Made by a program: the position numbers and the translations under genes. The notes below the pieces were generated by a model that did no database searches, was not told where the DNA came from, and saw only the letters and a list, made by a program, of their open reading frames with translations. DNA of 64,000 nucleotides from an uncultured Muribaculaceae bacterium (GTDB lineage Bacteria > Bacteroidota > Bacteroidia > Bacteroidales > Muribaculaceae). Location of the stretch: positions 15,803-79,802 of the forward strand of contig CAJUOB010000008.1 in assembly GCA_910587915.1 (NCBI GenBank), given 5' to 3'. Shown in pieces: positions 43,708 through 52,746 of this stretch (its first letter is position 1; every line of letters starts with the position of its first letter).

Positions 43708-44502
43708 ATGGCAGGTTCCGAAATGACATTCTGGGACCATCTCGATGATCTCAGACGCGTATTGTTCCGCGTTGTCATAGTGGTGATGGTGCTCGGCATA
43801 GGTGCTTTTGCCGCCATGCCGTGGCTATTCGAACATGTCATAATGGCTCCCTGCAGCCCTGCATTCCCCACCTACCGTCTTTTCGACCCCATAATCGACA
43901 GCGGTGCGGGCAACGAATTCAGCATCGACGTTGTAAGCCTCGAGCTCGCTTCGCAGCTATTTGTGCATATGTCGGCCGCCTGTTGGGTAGCGCTGGTAGT
44001 TGGCTTCCCCATTGTCATCTACCTTCTGTGGGGCTTTATATCGCCCGGACTCTACGACCACGAGAGGCGCGGCGCCACCCGCGCGTTCCTGTTCGGCAAT
44101 GTCATGTTCTACCTTGGCGTGGCCATTGGCTATTTCATGGTCTTTCCAATCGCGCTGCGATTCCTGTCCGACTACCGCCTGAGCGATGCCATACGACCCA
44201 TCGTGTCGCTCGACTCCTACATGGACAATTTCTTCACCATTCTCCTCATGATGGGAGCCGTGTTCGAGTTGCCGCTCGTAGCATGGCTTCTGGGAAAGAT
44301 GGGACTGCTGTCGCGTAGCTTTTTCAAGAAATACCGCCGTCACGCCATCGTGGCACTTCTGATTGTGGCGGCACTCATAACCCCCACGGGCGACCCCTTC
44401 ACCTTATTTTTAGTATTCATACCTATCTATGCCCTGTGGGAAGGCAGCGCCCGCCTCGTGCCACCGGGCTCTACCGAAAAAAACGATGACCCGTCGACTT
44501 AA
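43708..44502 (+). CDS. tatC: Twin-arginine translocase subunit TatC
   Basis: This 264-residue inner-membrane protein has six helices. It carries the TatC markers MTFWDHLDDLRRVLFRVVI at the N-terminus, FISPGLYDHERRGATRAFLF and YMDNFFTILLMMGAVFELPL. TatC recognises the twin-arginine signal and recruits TatA. The symporter gene starts inside its last codons. I did not see an obvious RR signal peptide among proteins encoded in this window. Confidence 0.96.
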   Translation: MAGSEMTFWDHLDDLRRVLFRVVIVVMVLGIGAFAAMPWLFEHVIMAPCSPAFPTYRLFDPIIDSGAGNEFSIDVVSLELASQLFVHMSAACWVALVVGFPIVIYLLWGFISPGLYDHERRGATRAFLFGNVMFYLGVAIGYFMVFPIALRFLSDYRLSDAIRPIVSLDSYMDNFFTILLMMGAVFELPLVAWLLGKMGLLSRSFFKKYRRHAIVALLIVAALITPTGDPFTLFLVFIPIYALWEGSARLVPPGSTEKNDDPST

Positions 44503-45652
44503 AATCGGACTGCTGCCACGCATCGCCATTGCGATAGCGCTTGGCATCGGCGCCGGATTCGTTCTCCCGGCATGGGCAGCACGCTGCTTTGCCACATTCA
44601 ACGCTCTTTTCAGCGAATTTCTCGGATTTGTCATACCGCTCCTCATTGTCGGATTTGTAGCCCCGGCTATTGCCGATATCGGCCGTCGCGCCGGTGCCAT
44701 GCTGTTGGTAACAGTGGCCATAGCCTATGCCATGACATTCGGCTCCGGTGCTCTGGCCTATATCACATCTGCATCGCTCTTCCCATCCATGATCGAGCCC
44801 GACAGCTACATTGCTGCCGAAACGACAGCCACAACATCGCCCACACCATTTTTCACCGTCGATGTAGCCCCGCTCATGAGCGTCACATCGGCTCTTGTAC
44901 TCGCCTTTGTACTCGGCTTCGGATGTGCGGTCGTCCCGTCGACACGCACCCTCAAGGATGTGCTCGATAACTTCCGCGACATCATACGCCTCATCATAGA
45001 CAAGGCGATAATACCACTGCTGCCAATATATATATTCGGCATATTCCTCGACATGACCATCAGTGGTGCCGTAGCACCGATTCTACTCACATTTGTCAAA
45101 ATCATAGCCGTGATATTCGTGCTGCATGTCGGTGTGCTGGTGCTCCAGTACTGCATCGCATCGATATTCTCGCGCCGCAACCCCTTCAAATCGCTTTGGA
45201 CGATGATGCCGGCCTACTTCACGGCGCTCGGCACACAATCGTCGGCAGCTACCATTCCCGTCACTCTGGAGCGCACCGTAGCCATGGGCGTAGACCGCGA
45301 TGTGGCAGGATTCACCGTGCCGCTCTGTGCCACCATCCACATGTCGGGCTCTACACTTAAAATCGTGTCGTGTGCTCTAGCCATGATGGTGCTTCATGGC
45401 ATGCCCTATGATTTCAGCATGTTTGCAGGCTTCATAGCCATGCTCGGCATCACAATCATAGCCGCACCCGGCGTCCCGGGGGGAGCAATCATGGCATCGC
45501 TGGGCCTGCTGTCGTCGATACTCGGCTTTTCCGACGCCGACAATGCCATGATGATAGCCCTCTACATAGCCATGGATAGCTTCGGAACCGCCTGCAACAT
45601 CACCGGCGACGGTGCTATCGCCCAGATCGTAGCCCGCATCTTCCACAAATAA
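44486..45652 (+). CDS. Dicarboxylate/amino acid:cation symporter (DAACS family)
   Basis: This 388-residue transporter has about eight helices plus re-entrant loops. The re-entrant serine motif is LGTQSSAATIPVTLE and the substrate-binding region is PLCATIHMSGSTLKIVSC. A later motif is PGVPGGAIMASLGLLSSIL. Relatives move glutamate, aspartate, serine or C4-dicarboxylates with Na+ or H+; the exact substrate is unclear. The ATG at 44486 lies within the end of tatC in another frame and starts the natural N-terminus (MTRRLKIGLLPRIAIAIALG). Confidence 0.92.
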   Translation: MTRRLKIGLLPRIAIAIALGIGAGFVLPAWAARCFATFNALFSEFLGFVIPLLIVGFVAPAIADIGRRAGAMLLVTVAIAYAMTFGSGALAYITSASLFPSMIEPDSYIAAETTATTSPTPFFTVDVAPLMSVTSALVLAFVLGFGCAVVPSTRTLKDVLDNFRDIIRLIIDKAIIPLLPIYIFGIFLDMTISGAVAPILLTFVKIIAVIFVLHVGVLVLQYCIASIFSRRNPFKSLWTMMPAYFTALGTQSSAATIPVTLERTVAMGVDRDVAGFTVPLCATIHMSGSTLKIVSCALAMMVLHGMPYDFSMFAGFIAMLGITIIAAPGVPGGAIMASLGLLSSILGFSDADNAMMIALYIAMDSFGTACNITGDGAIAQIVARIFHK

Positions 45653-45713
45653 TAGCGCCTACCCCACCCGCTTTACTTTTAGCCCTAATATATCTACCTA
45701 ACTAAAGACAACA

Positions 45714-45743
45714 CGCCCGGACTGCATTGCTGCTGCCCGGGCG
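45714..45743. terminator. Hairpin between convergent symporter and ompH genes
   Basis: The stem CGCCCGG with CCGGGCG (45714-45720 and 45737-45743) is flanked by AACA and TGTT outer arms. T-rich sequence follows on both sides (GTTTATAG; TTGTCTTTAG), so it can end both transcripts. Confidence 0.6.
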
Positions 45744-45764
45744 CGCTGTTTATAGATAATATGA

Positions 45765-46265
45765 TTAGATTCCGAGTTTTGTACGGATCTGAGGAGTCAC
45801 ATCGACTACATCGTTGCCCTGATAGAGGAGAAGACCATCCTTAGGCATGATGAACGAAAATCCGCCTTCTGCACCTACTGCCTTGATGGCGTCGGTAAGC
45901 TTCTGCTGGATAGGGGTAGAAAGCTGCTGTTCCTGGCGGGAGATATCCTGCTGGGCTGTTTCGCGGAACTGCTGAACCTTTGCATAGCGGTCCTGTACCT
46001 CCTGAAGACGACGCTCCTTGATTGCATCGGGAGTGCTGGCGTCCTTTTCGAGAGTCTGGTAGTCGGCGTAGAGCTTGTTCACTTCTTCCTGGAGCTTCAT
46101 GAATTCATCTTCGTACTTCTTGGAAGTTTCCTGGAGCTGTGTCTGCATTGCGGTGTATTCGGGCATAGCGGTGAATACAGCCTCGATGTCTACCACACCG
46201 AATTTCTGAGCCATAGCGCTCAGTGGCAGAGCCACAGCTACGGCGAGAAGGATTTTCTTGAACAT
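45765..46265 (-). CDS. OmpH/Skp family periplasmic chaperone
   Basis: This 166-residue protein has a signal peptide (MFKKILLAVAVALPLSAMAQ). The mature chain is mostly coiled coil (about residues 38-120) between short beta strands (KFGVVDIEAVF, GGFSFIMPKDG), the tentacle fold of Skp. It binds unfolded outer-membrane proteins in the periplasm and hands them to BamA. It is the second of two paralogues in tandem and has its own promoter inside the end of the first. Confidence 0.94.
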   Translation of the reverse strand: MFKKILLAVAVALPLSAMAQKFGVVDIEAVFTAMPEYTAMQTQLQETSKKYEDEFMKLQEEVNKLYADYQTLEKDASTPDAIKERRLQEVQDRYAKVQQFRETAQQDISRQEQQLSTPIQQKLTDAIKAVGAEGGFSFIMPKDGLLLYQGNDVVDVTPQIRTKLGI

Positions 46266-46311
46266 ATTGCTTATTGTGTTTTTAGTTATTTCTGATTTTA
46301 TTGCGTTTTTG

Positions 46312-46343
46312 CAAAGATACTGATTTTAATTTGAATATCCCAA
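46312..46343 (-). promoter_or_regulatory. Internal promoter for the second ompH/skp gene
   Basis: On the minus strand TTG (46343-46341), a 21-base spacer and TATCTTTG (46319-46312) match the consensus. The -33 box lies within the last codons of the upstream ompH gene and the -7 box in the 60-base gap. Confidence 0.65.
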
Positions 46344-46841
46344 TTTGGCAAGCACCTCGTTGCTCACATCGATGCGCGGCGACGCATAAATGATGTCGGA
46401 GGCCGATGCGCGGTCGAAAATGGCCTGATAGCCACGCTCCTCGGCCACCTTCTTGATGGCATTGTACACATCATCCTGTATGGGTTTCAGAAGAGTCTGG
46501 CGCTTCTGATATAGTTCGCCTTCCGGGCCGAAATACTTATAGCGCAGTTCGGTAGCGGATTTTTCTTTTGCCACTATTTCTTCCTCGCGTTTCTTCACCT
46601 GTTCTTCAGTGAGAAATACCTTATCGGAAAGATAGTTCTGATACATGGTCTCGGCTTCCTTACCGACAGCCTCGACCTCTTTCTGCCAGCGCTGCGAAAG
46701 CTGGTTGAGCTGTTCGTTGGCCATTTCATATGCCGGAACATTCTTAAATATATACTCCATATCGACCAGAGCGAATTTCTGGGCCGAGGCGGCAAGCACC
46801 GATGCTGCCGCTACAAGGAGAAGGACGGCTATCTTCTTCAT
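46326..46841 (-). CDS. OmpH/Skp family periplasmic chaperone
   Basis: This 171-residue protein has a signal peptide ending near LAASAQ. The OmpH fold follows: KFALVDMEYIFKNVPAYEMA, a long charged coiled coil (about residues 45-115), then ERGYQAIFDRASASDIIYAS. It differs clearly from the second copy, so the duplication is old. It lies 54 bases after bamA and is expected to supply it with clients. Confidence 0.94.
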   Translation of the reverse strand: MKKIAVLLLVAAASVLAASAQKFALVDMEYIFKNVPAYEMANEQLNQLSQRWQKEVEAVGKEAETMYQNYLSDKVFLTEEQVKKREEEIVAKEKSATELRYKYFGPEGELYQKRQTLLKPIQDDVYNAIKKVAEERGYQAIFDRASASDIIYASPRIDVSNEVLAKLGYSN

Positions 46842-46895
46842 ATCTGATTTATTAAGAGTGATTATACTTCTTAGACATCTGAAACGCCAAAAGGT

Positions 46896-49544
46896 TTAGA
46901 ATTCCTGTCCGAGAATGAAGTGGAAGTGACTGCCGCCGCGCTCGCCGAACACACGGTCGAAACCGTAGGCCCAGTCGATACCCATAAGACCGACCATCGG
47001 GAGCTGGATACGCACACCGGCACCACCGCTGCGCTTGAGTTCGAAGGGATTGAACTGGCTGACCGATGTCCATGCATTACCTGCCTCAAGGAAGGCAAGG
47101 GCATATATGGTTGTCGACTGCTGGAGCATGAGGGGGAAGTGGAGTTCGACGCCCATGCGGGTATAGGCGTAGCCTTCGGAGCGCCAAGGCGTGAGCGAGC
47201 CGTTGTCGTAACCGCGGAGAGCGATAGTCTCTGTCGCGTAGGTATACGAGCCGCTCATACCGTCGCCACCGACATAGAAGGTTTCGAAAGGCGACTTGAG
47301 GTATTTATTATAGCTACCGAGAAGACCGAAATCAAATCGGGTCATGAGCACGGGGGTCCACTGCTGGTTGGTCGACAGCGGTGTGTACGTACGGCTCTTG
47401 AAGCGCAGTTTCCAGTATTCGATCCAGCGGTAAAGCTCCTTATTAGCCTGGTCGCGGACCTTGGAATCCGACGAGCCAGACTGCTCTGAGAGAGTCTTCC
47501 AGTCTTTCTTGCCGAAGAGCGATGCCGGAGGGGTCATCTGCAGGCTAAGCTGGAACGACGAACCGCTACGGGTATATATAGGATTGTCGATCGATGTACG
47601 CGAAAGGGTAAGTCCGAGTGTCAGCGAGTTCGACGTACCGTTGTTCATCAGGAAGAGGTAGTCCCAGTTCTTAAGGTAGTACCAGTTATAGCCCACTTCG
47701 GCAGTGAATGTGAAGAAGTCATCGGGCCATTTTAGGCGCTTGCCGAATCCGACATTCACGCCCACCATCTGAAGCACCTTGTTGGGGTCGAGGGAGTTCT
47801 GATAGCTGTTTTGGTAATAGTCGTCGTAGTAGCTGCTGTAGCCGGGATAGTAACCGTAGCCATATCCATACATCGACGAGTTTGCCCAGGAATTGTTATA
47901 GAACGACGAGTTCACACCGGTCTGGCGGCTATAGTATGCCGACACGGAGAGACTGTTGGGTCGCTTGCCACCGAACCACGGATCGAGGAAAGAAATGGCA
48001 TAGCTCTGATAGTAGCGGGCGTTGGTCTGCGCACTGATCGAGAATGTCTGGCCTTCGCCCTGAGGAATGATTCCGCGGTATGTGCTGGGATAGAAAAGAT
48101 TCTTGATCGAGAAGTTGGTGAACTTCAACTGCAGCTTACCGATAATACCGGTCTGACCCCAGCCGAGCGAGAACTCGATCTGGTCGTTGGCCTTCGATTC
48201 GAGATTGAGAGCCACATCGACAGTACCGTTTTCTTCGTTGGGCACAATATCCGGCACCATATTCTCGGGATTGAAGTGTCCGGTCTGAGCGATTTCACGC
48301 ATGGATCGCATAAGGTCGCTCTTGCTGAAAAGCGCACCGGGACGCACACGGAGCTCTCGACGGATCACTTTCTCGTAAAGGCGGTCGTTACCATTGATAG
48401 TCACATTGTTGATTCGAGCCTGCGGACCTTCCATCATACGCATCTCGAGCGAGATAGAGTCGCCTTCGATTTCACGTTCGATAGGAACGAGCTGATAGAA
48501 GAGATAACCATTGTCCATATACAGACTCGACACGGCATCGTCGTCGGTCTGCAAGCGCTTGTCGAGTTGTTTCTGATTATAGACATCGCCCGGCTTCATG
48601 TCGAGATATGCATCGAGCACTTCGGTAGGATAGATGGTATTACCCACCCACTGGATATCCTTGATGAAGTATTGCTTGCCTTCGGAAAGATCGATGTACA
48701 CGTCGACCGAATTATCATTGTAGGGCACTACGCTATCGGCCAGAATCTTGGCGTCGCGATAGCCTTTCTCGTTATATTTCTCGAGAATACGGTTGAGGTC
48801 GTCGTGATAGTCGTTCTCCACAAACTTCTTCTGGCTGAAAATCTTCAGAAGGTCCGTTTTCTCGTTGGTTTTCTTCATTGTGCGCTTCAGGGCGCGGTCG
48901 GAAAGCACCTCATTGCCGTCGAAGTAGATTTTATGCACTTTCACCTTGCTGTGCTTATCCACCACGATGTCCACAAACATCTCGTTCTCGTTCGACAGGT
49001 CCTCGCGCAGGTTCACCTTCACGGTCACATTGCCGAAGCCCTTGTCCTTGTAGTACTTCTCGACAATGGCCTGAGTACGGTTCACCATATTGCGGGTAAT
49101 GGTATTACCTTTCACCAGCTGCAGACGCTCCTGCAGGTCTTTCGACTCGCCTTTCTTGGCACCGACATAGTTCACGGCCGAGATGCGGGGCTGTGTACGG
49201 AGCACTATCTTCAGCCATGCCTTATCGCCGGCTGTTTTCTCCAGTTCGATACGAGCCTGTGCAAAGAGAGTCTGACGCATGAGTCGCTTCACGGCATTTG
49301 TAATGTCGTCGCCGGGAATGGTCACACGGTCACCGACCTTTAGGCCGGCATAGCCAAGCACGAGCGCATCCTCATAGTTGGGAGCACCTTCCACAGAGAT
49401 GCCGGCAATTTCGTAGGTGCGCGGCATGGCGGTGTAGAGCACCGTCGGGTTATAGATAGTGTCGGCCGGAGTCTGCGCCACCGTTTTCACGGATACGGCG
49501 GAAGCAAAAAGGAGCGCCAGAAGCAGAAGTATTCGTTGTTGCAT
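46896..49544 (-). CDS. bamA: Outer membrane protein assembly factor BamA
   Basis: This 882-residue protein has a signal peptide (to about residue 24). Five POTRA domains span about 35-450 (for example YEDALVLGYAGLKVGDRVTI and NAVKRLMRQTLFAQARIELE), then a C-terminal Omp85 barrel with the lid-lock region LRGYDNGSLTPWRSEGYAYT and terminal SHFHFILGQEF. It inserts beta-barrel proteins into the outer membrane. A tyrosine-rich insertion near residues 555-585 (MYGYGYGYYPGYSSYYDDYY) probably forms a surface loop. It follows uppS by 40 bases in an envelope operon. Confidence 0.97.
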   Translation of the reverse strand: MQQRILLLLALLFASAVSVKTVAQTPADTIYNPTVLYTAMPRTYEIAGISVEGAPNYEDALVLGYAGLKVGDRVTIPGDDITNAVKRLMRQTLFAQARIELEKTAGDKAWLKIVLRTQPRISAVNYVGAKKGESKDLQERLQLVKGNTITRNMVNRTQAIVEKYYKDKGFGNVTVKVNLREDLSNENEMFVDIVVDKHSKVKVHKIYFDGNEVLSDRALKRTMKKTNEKTDLLKIFSQKKFVENDYHDDLNRILEKYNEKGYRDAKILADSVVPYNDNSVDVYIDLSEGKQYFIKDIQWVGNTIYPTEVLDAYLDMKPGDVYNQKQLDKRLQTDDDAVSSLYMDNGYLFYQLVPIEREIEGDSISLEMRMMEGPQARINNVTINGNDRLYEKVIRRELRVRPGALFSKSDLMRSMREIAQTGHFNPENMVPDIVPNEENGTVDVALNLESKANDQIEFSLGWGQTGIIGKLQLKFTNFSIKNLFYPSTYRGIIPQGEGQTFSISAQTNARYYQSYAISFLDPWFGGKRPNSLSVSAYYSRQTGVNSSFYNNSWANSSMYGYGYGYYPGYSSYYDDYYQNSYQNSLDPNKVLQMVGVNVGFGKRLKWPDDFFTFTAEVGYNWYYLKNWDYLFLMNNGTSNSLTLGLTLSRTSIDNPIYTRSGSSFQLSLQMTPPASLFGKKDWKTLSEQSGSSDSKVRDQANKELYRWIEYWKLRFKSRTYTPLSTNQQWTPVLMTRFDFGLLGSYNKYLKSPFETFYVGGDGMSGSYTYATETIALRGYDNGSLTPWRSEGYAYTRMGVELHFPLMLQQSTTIYALAFLEAGNAWTSVSQFNPFELKRSGGAGVRIQLPMVGLMGIDWAYGFDRVFGERGGSHFHFILGQEF

Positions 49545-49584
49545 GAGTGAGTAATGGTCGGTTCTTGTGCCGGTTTAAGCCGGC

Positions 49585-50331
49585 TCAACTGTCGAGTATC
49601 TGTTCGCCGGTGAGTCCGAAACGCCTTTGGCGCCTTTGGAATTCGGCAATGTGGTTTCTGAATTCAGCCCGGCTGTAGTCAGGCCAATAGGTGGAGGTGA
49701 ACACCAGTTCGGTATAGGCGATCTGGTAGAGAAGAAAGTTGCTGATACGCATGTCGCCTCCGGTGCGTATCAAAAGGTCGGGATCGGGCACTGCCGCGGT
49801 AGTCATTGCCTGCGACAGCGTTTCCTCTGTAATCTGTGCCGGGTCGAGCGCCCCCTCTGCCGCACGTGCAGCCAGGCGACGTACTGCCTCGGTAATCTCC
49901 CATCGCGACGAATAGCTCAGGGCGAGCAGCAACAGAAGGCCCGTGCAGCCCGATGTCTCGGCCATGCATCGTTCCAGGCGTGCAGCAGCCTCAGCGGGCA
50001 TGCGGGATAGCTCTCCGATAGCGCCAAGACGCACATTATTCTTTATCAGGTCGGGAGTTTCGCGCTCTATAGCCGTGACAATGAGATGCATCAGAGCGTC
50101 GACCTCTTCCTTGGGCCGATTCCAGTTCTCGGTCGAGAAAGTATAGAGTGTGAGCACTTTCACACCAAGGGCCGAAGCTTCTTCGGTGATGCGGCGCACA
50201 GTCGACACGCCTTCGACATGGCCCGCGGTGCGCTCCATGCCGTGCGACTGCGCCCAACGTCCGTTGCCATCCATTATTATGGCAATGTGCGCCGGAATGC
50301 GGGTAAGGTCGAGTGTCGGTTGTTCGCTCAT
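49585..50331 (-). CDS. uppS: Isoprenyl transferase (undecaprenyl diphosphate synthase type)
   Basis: This enzyme, 248 residues from the ATG at 50331, adds isoprene units in cis to give the undecaprenyl carrier for wall and surface glycans. Motifs are HIAIIMDGNGRWAQSHGMER (catalytic Asp), TLYTFSTENWNRP and RTGGDMRISNFLLYQIAYTE. In-frame ATGs at 50379 and 50364 would overlap the DUF6089 gene; 50331 leaves a 22-base gap and gives a standard N-terminus, so I prefer it. Confidence 0.96.
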   Translation of the reverse strand: MSEQPTLDLTRIPAHIAIIMDGNGRWAQSHGMERTAGHVEGVSTVRRITEEASALGVKVLTLYTFSTENWNRPKEEVDALMHLIVTAIERETPDLIKNNVRLGAIGELSRMPAEAAARLERCMAETSGCTGLLLLLALSYSSRWEITEAVRRLAARAAEGALDPAQITEETLSQAMTTAAVPDPDLLIRTGGDMRISNFLLYQIAYTELVFTSTYWPDYSRAEFRNHIAEFQRRQRRFGLTGEQILDS

Positions 50332-50353
50332 ATATTCAGCAGGAGAGATGGTT

Positions 50354-51067
50354 TTAATCAACATAATGACAGGTTTCACACCGTGGACCGAATTCGTAGG
50401 ATATTCCCACGGTAAGGCGCGAGAACCAGTCGGTATTTTTATAAAAAGCGGTCTTTATCTGGTTGAGATCGGAAAGCACCGGGCCATCCACATGGTCGCC
50501 GAAAGCCTTGGTCATGCTGAATTCGATGCCAAGATTGAGGCGCTGCGTAGCCTTGTACTTGAATCCGACCGCAAGCGGAATCGTAGGAGCTGCGGAAGTT
50601 TTGCCACCCGAAGATGCCAGGCATACGCCCACTCCGGCGGCCAGATAAGGAGTCCAGCGGCGCAGGCGCTTATAAGTCTCGCCAATGCCATAAGCGAAGA
50701 AATTGAATTCGCCACGTACATCGAGAGCATACACCTGCGATGTGAAGTTATATTCAGCGCCACCGGGCAGCACATCGCTCATGTCCGCTGTATTTCCGCT
50801 AAGGGATAACGTCGACAGCACACCGCGCAATGCCCATCGCGTGTCGGGAAGATAGCGCATGGACAGCTCGCCGGTAAACCCGGGATGGCTGTACATGTTG
50901 GCTCGGTTGGCGTCGCCTATGTAGCCGCTCATACCCAACTGCGCACCCACATCGAACTTATAGGGAGCAGCCTGCGCATGAGCCACCACTGCACACATCA
51001 GCAGCAACGCCCACACCGTCAACCGGCGTGGCGTGGCGCATAGGGCATGTGTGCGGACAGCGATCAT
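50354..51067 (-). CDS. DUF6089 family outer-membrane beta-barrel protein
   Basis: This 237-residue exported protein has a signal peptide (about residues 14-33). Beta-barrel strands start FDVGAQLGMSGYIGDANRAN, the DUF6089 hallmark, then ELSMRYLPDTRWALRGVLS, and end with WFSRLTVGISYEFGP. In Bacteroidales this family lies just upstream of uppS and bamA, as here, so a link to outer-membrane assembly is suspected; its function is unknown. Two extra cysteines sit in the C-terminal tail (CETCHYVD). Confidence 0.85.
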   Translation of the reverse strand: MIAVRTHALCATPRRLTVWALLLMCAVVAHAQAAPYKFDVGAQLGMSGYIGDANRANMYSHPGFTGELSMRYLPDTRWALRGVLSTLSLSGNTADMSDVLPGGAEYNFTSQVYALDVRGEFNFFAYGIGETYKRLRRWTPYLAAGVGVCLASSGGKTSAAPTIPLAVGFKYKATQRLNLGIEFSMTKAFGDHVDGPVLSDLNQIKTAFYKNTDWFSRLTVGISYEFGPRCETCHYVD

Positions 51068-51074
51068 GTGGCGC

Positions 51075-52595
51075 TTACTGTATCGGTTTGAATGTGAATC
51101 GTGTTATTGCAGCACGCCACACACTGTTGTGGAGTTCTCCGTCTTTGGAATATCCGCCAAATAGATAGATGAACGGGCATTCCCACGATGTGATGGGCTT
51201 TGTGGCACGGGTCGCCGGGAAAACCGACGGCACGAAAACAGCCGAGGCCGGCAGTCTGTAGGCAAAGGGCATATCCACCCATGCCGACGCCGAACGGCTT
51301 GTGAGAGTGGTCTCCTCTACAAAAGCCTGGGCTCCATAGAAATCCGGCAGATATTCGGGCAACTGCAGCATATCGGGAGCTTTCTCCCATGTCATACCAT
51401 AGTTGGTGGTCACATACACGGTGTCGTTGACAGCATCATTCTCGTCAACTCCGCCCATGGCCATTATCAGAGAGTAATCAGTTGCCACCCATGTATTCGA
51501 CACACGGACAGCATAATATGGCAATAGTGTGACTCCACTCAGATCTTTTGCAAAATTACCGTTCAGTTTAGCCCAGTTAGCGCCATCGTATGCCCATACG
51601 GCGCCTGTTGTCGAGCCGTTGGACGTAACGCCGCCCACCATCACGGCCTGATGCTCGTCGCTGAACGAGAACATAAAGTCAACCAACTGCGATGTACCGG
51701 TCACAGGCATATCCGATTCCATGGCCATGCCGTTGCAACCGCCGGCCGGATACTGAGTATACTGCCAACCGGTCGAAGTCTTGACATTGCCAAGAATCGT
51801 CTTGTCGACACCACCGTATATATTGCTCCATGTCTGTCCGGTAGAGAGCCATGTCTTACCGCCGTCGGTCGAACGATAGAGAACACCTGCATTATCGAGG
51901 ATGTAAAGGGCATCAGCCGTACCGGTAAACGAATTCAACTTAGCGCCGGCAGGGAGTGCGGGCGTTGCATAGTCCCATACGTCGCCGAAAGCATGCTGGG
52001 TATAGGCCACACACCATGAGCCGCGATTGTCGGTCGACAGGCAGTAGATGCCATCGGCAGTGTTGGTCGTATGCTGATCGGCTACAGTGCCGAGATTCGA
52101 CGGCAAGGTGCGCAGGGCTGCACGGTCCCACACCAAGGTATCGGTAACAGCTGTATGAACATTCACTGTAATAGTATAGCGGCGCGACACAAGACCGTCG
52201 GGCGACTTGACGTCAAGATATACCGGATGAGTGAAATTCACCGTATCATCCTGGCTTTCCAGATAGTCGTGTACCACTTCCTTGCCATCCGCATCACGGG
52301 CGGTGAGAGTAGCCAGCGACACACCCTCGAGCATGGTGATTTTAGGCACGAGTTTGTCGACATGCGTTCCATACGGAAGCGAATCGCCGTTGAATATCAA
52401 GGCTCTGTCAAGATCGATCGAAAAGAAGACGGTGTCGAGATTTGCAAGCACGCTATCATCGGCCTGAAAACCGAAAGAATATACCGCCACACTGGCCGAG
52501 GTGGATTCCGAATGGTACTCCATATCGGAATTACAACGGGCAAAAAGAAGCACGGCAGCAAGTGCTGCAAGGCATATTGTAGTGAATTTCCTCAT
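51075..52595 (-). CDS. DUF6242 domain lipoprotein
   Basis: This 506-residue lipoprotein (ICLAALAAVLLFARC lipobox) starts at 52595 behind a perfect promoter. The N-terminal part is Ig-like (YSFGFQADDSVLANLDTVFF, VYLDVKSPDGLVSRRYTITV). A Kelch/BNR-like propeller follows (VLYRSTDGGKTWLSTGQTW, DTVYVTTNYGMTWEKAPDML). This is the DUF6242 family of Bacteroidales. The propeller repeats suggest binding to a ligand or protein on the outer membrane; no enzyme site is visible. It is the first gene of the envelope operon ending with ompH/skp, 7 bases before DUF6089. Confidence 0.85.
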   Translation of the reverse strand: MRKFTTICLAALAAVLLFARCNSDMEYHSESTSASVAVYSFGFQADDSVLANLDTVFFSIDLDRALIFNGDSLPYGTHVDKLVPKITMLEGVSLATLTARDADGKEVVHDYLESQDDTVNFTHPVYLDVKSPDGLVSRRYTITVNVHTAVTDTLVWDRAALRTLPSNLGTVADQHTTNTADGIYCLSTDNRGSWCVAYTQHAFGDVWDYATPALPAGAKLNSFTGTADALYILDNAGVLYRSTDGGKTWLSTGQTWSNIYGGVDKTILGNVKTSTGWQYTQYPAGGCNGMAMESDMPVTGTSQLVDFMFSFSDEHQAVMVGGVTSNGSTTGAVWAYDGANWAKLNGNFAKDLSGVTLLPYYAVRVSNTWVATDYSLIMAMGGVDENDAVNDTVYVTTNYGMTWEKAPDMLQLPEYLPDFYGAQAFVEETTLTSRSASAWVDMPFAYRLPASAVFVPSVFPATRATKPITSWECPFIYLFGGYSKDGELHNSVWRAAITRFTFKPIQ

Positions 52596-52618
52596 TGAGT
52601 TTACAGTATTACAAGGTG

Positions 52619-52650
52619 CAAAATTATAATTTTGGCCGCAATAGGACAAA
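52619..52650 (-). promoter_or_regulatory. Promoter of the DUF6242-uppS-bamA-ompH operon
   Basis: On the minus strand TTTG (52650-52647), a 20-base spacer and TAATTTTG (52626-52619) are a full consensus match, 24 bases before the DUF6242 ATG. Confidence 0.75.
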
Positions 52651-52746
52651 CCATTTCGCACAAAAGCACGTATTTGACGCGCATTTATATGTTTTTAACT
52701 CCACCGAAGCCCGAGTGCGAATAAACATTAACACTCCGCAGTGCCA

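Noticed and set aside
47811..49343. A 510-codon open frame on the plus strand opposite bamA
   Set aside because: Its composition is low-complexity His/Val/Ile with no recognisable fold, and bamA on the other strand is certain.
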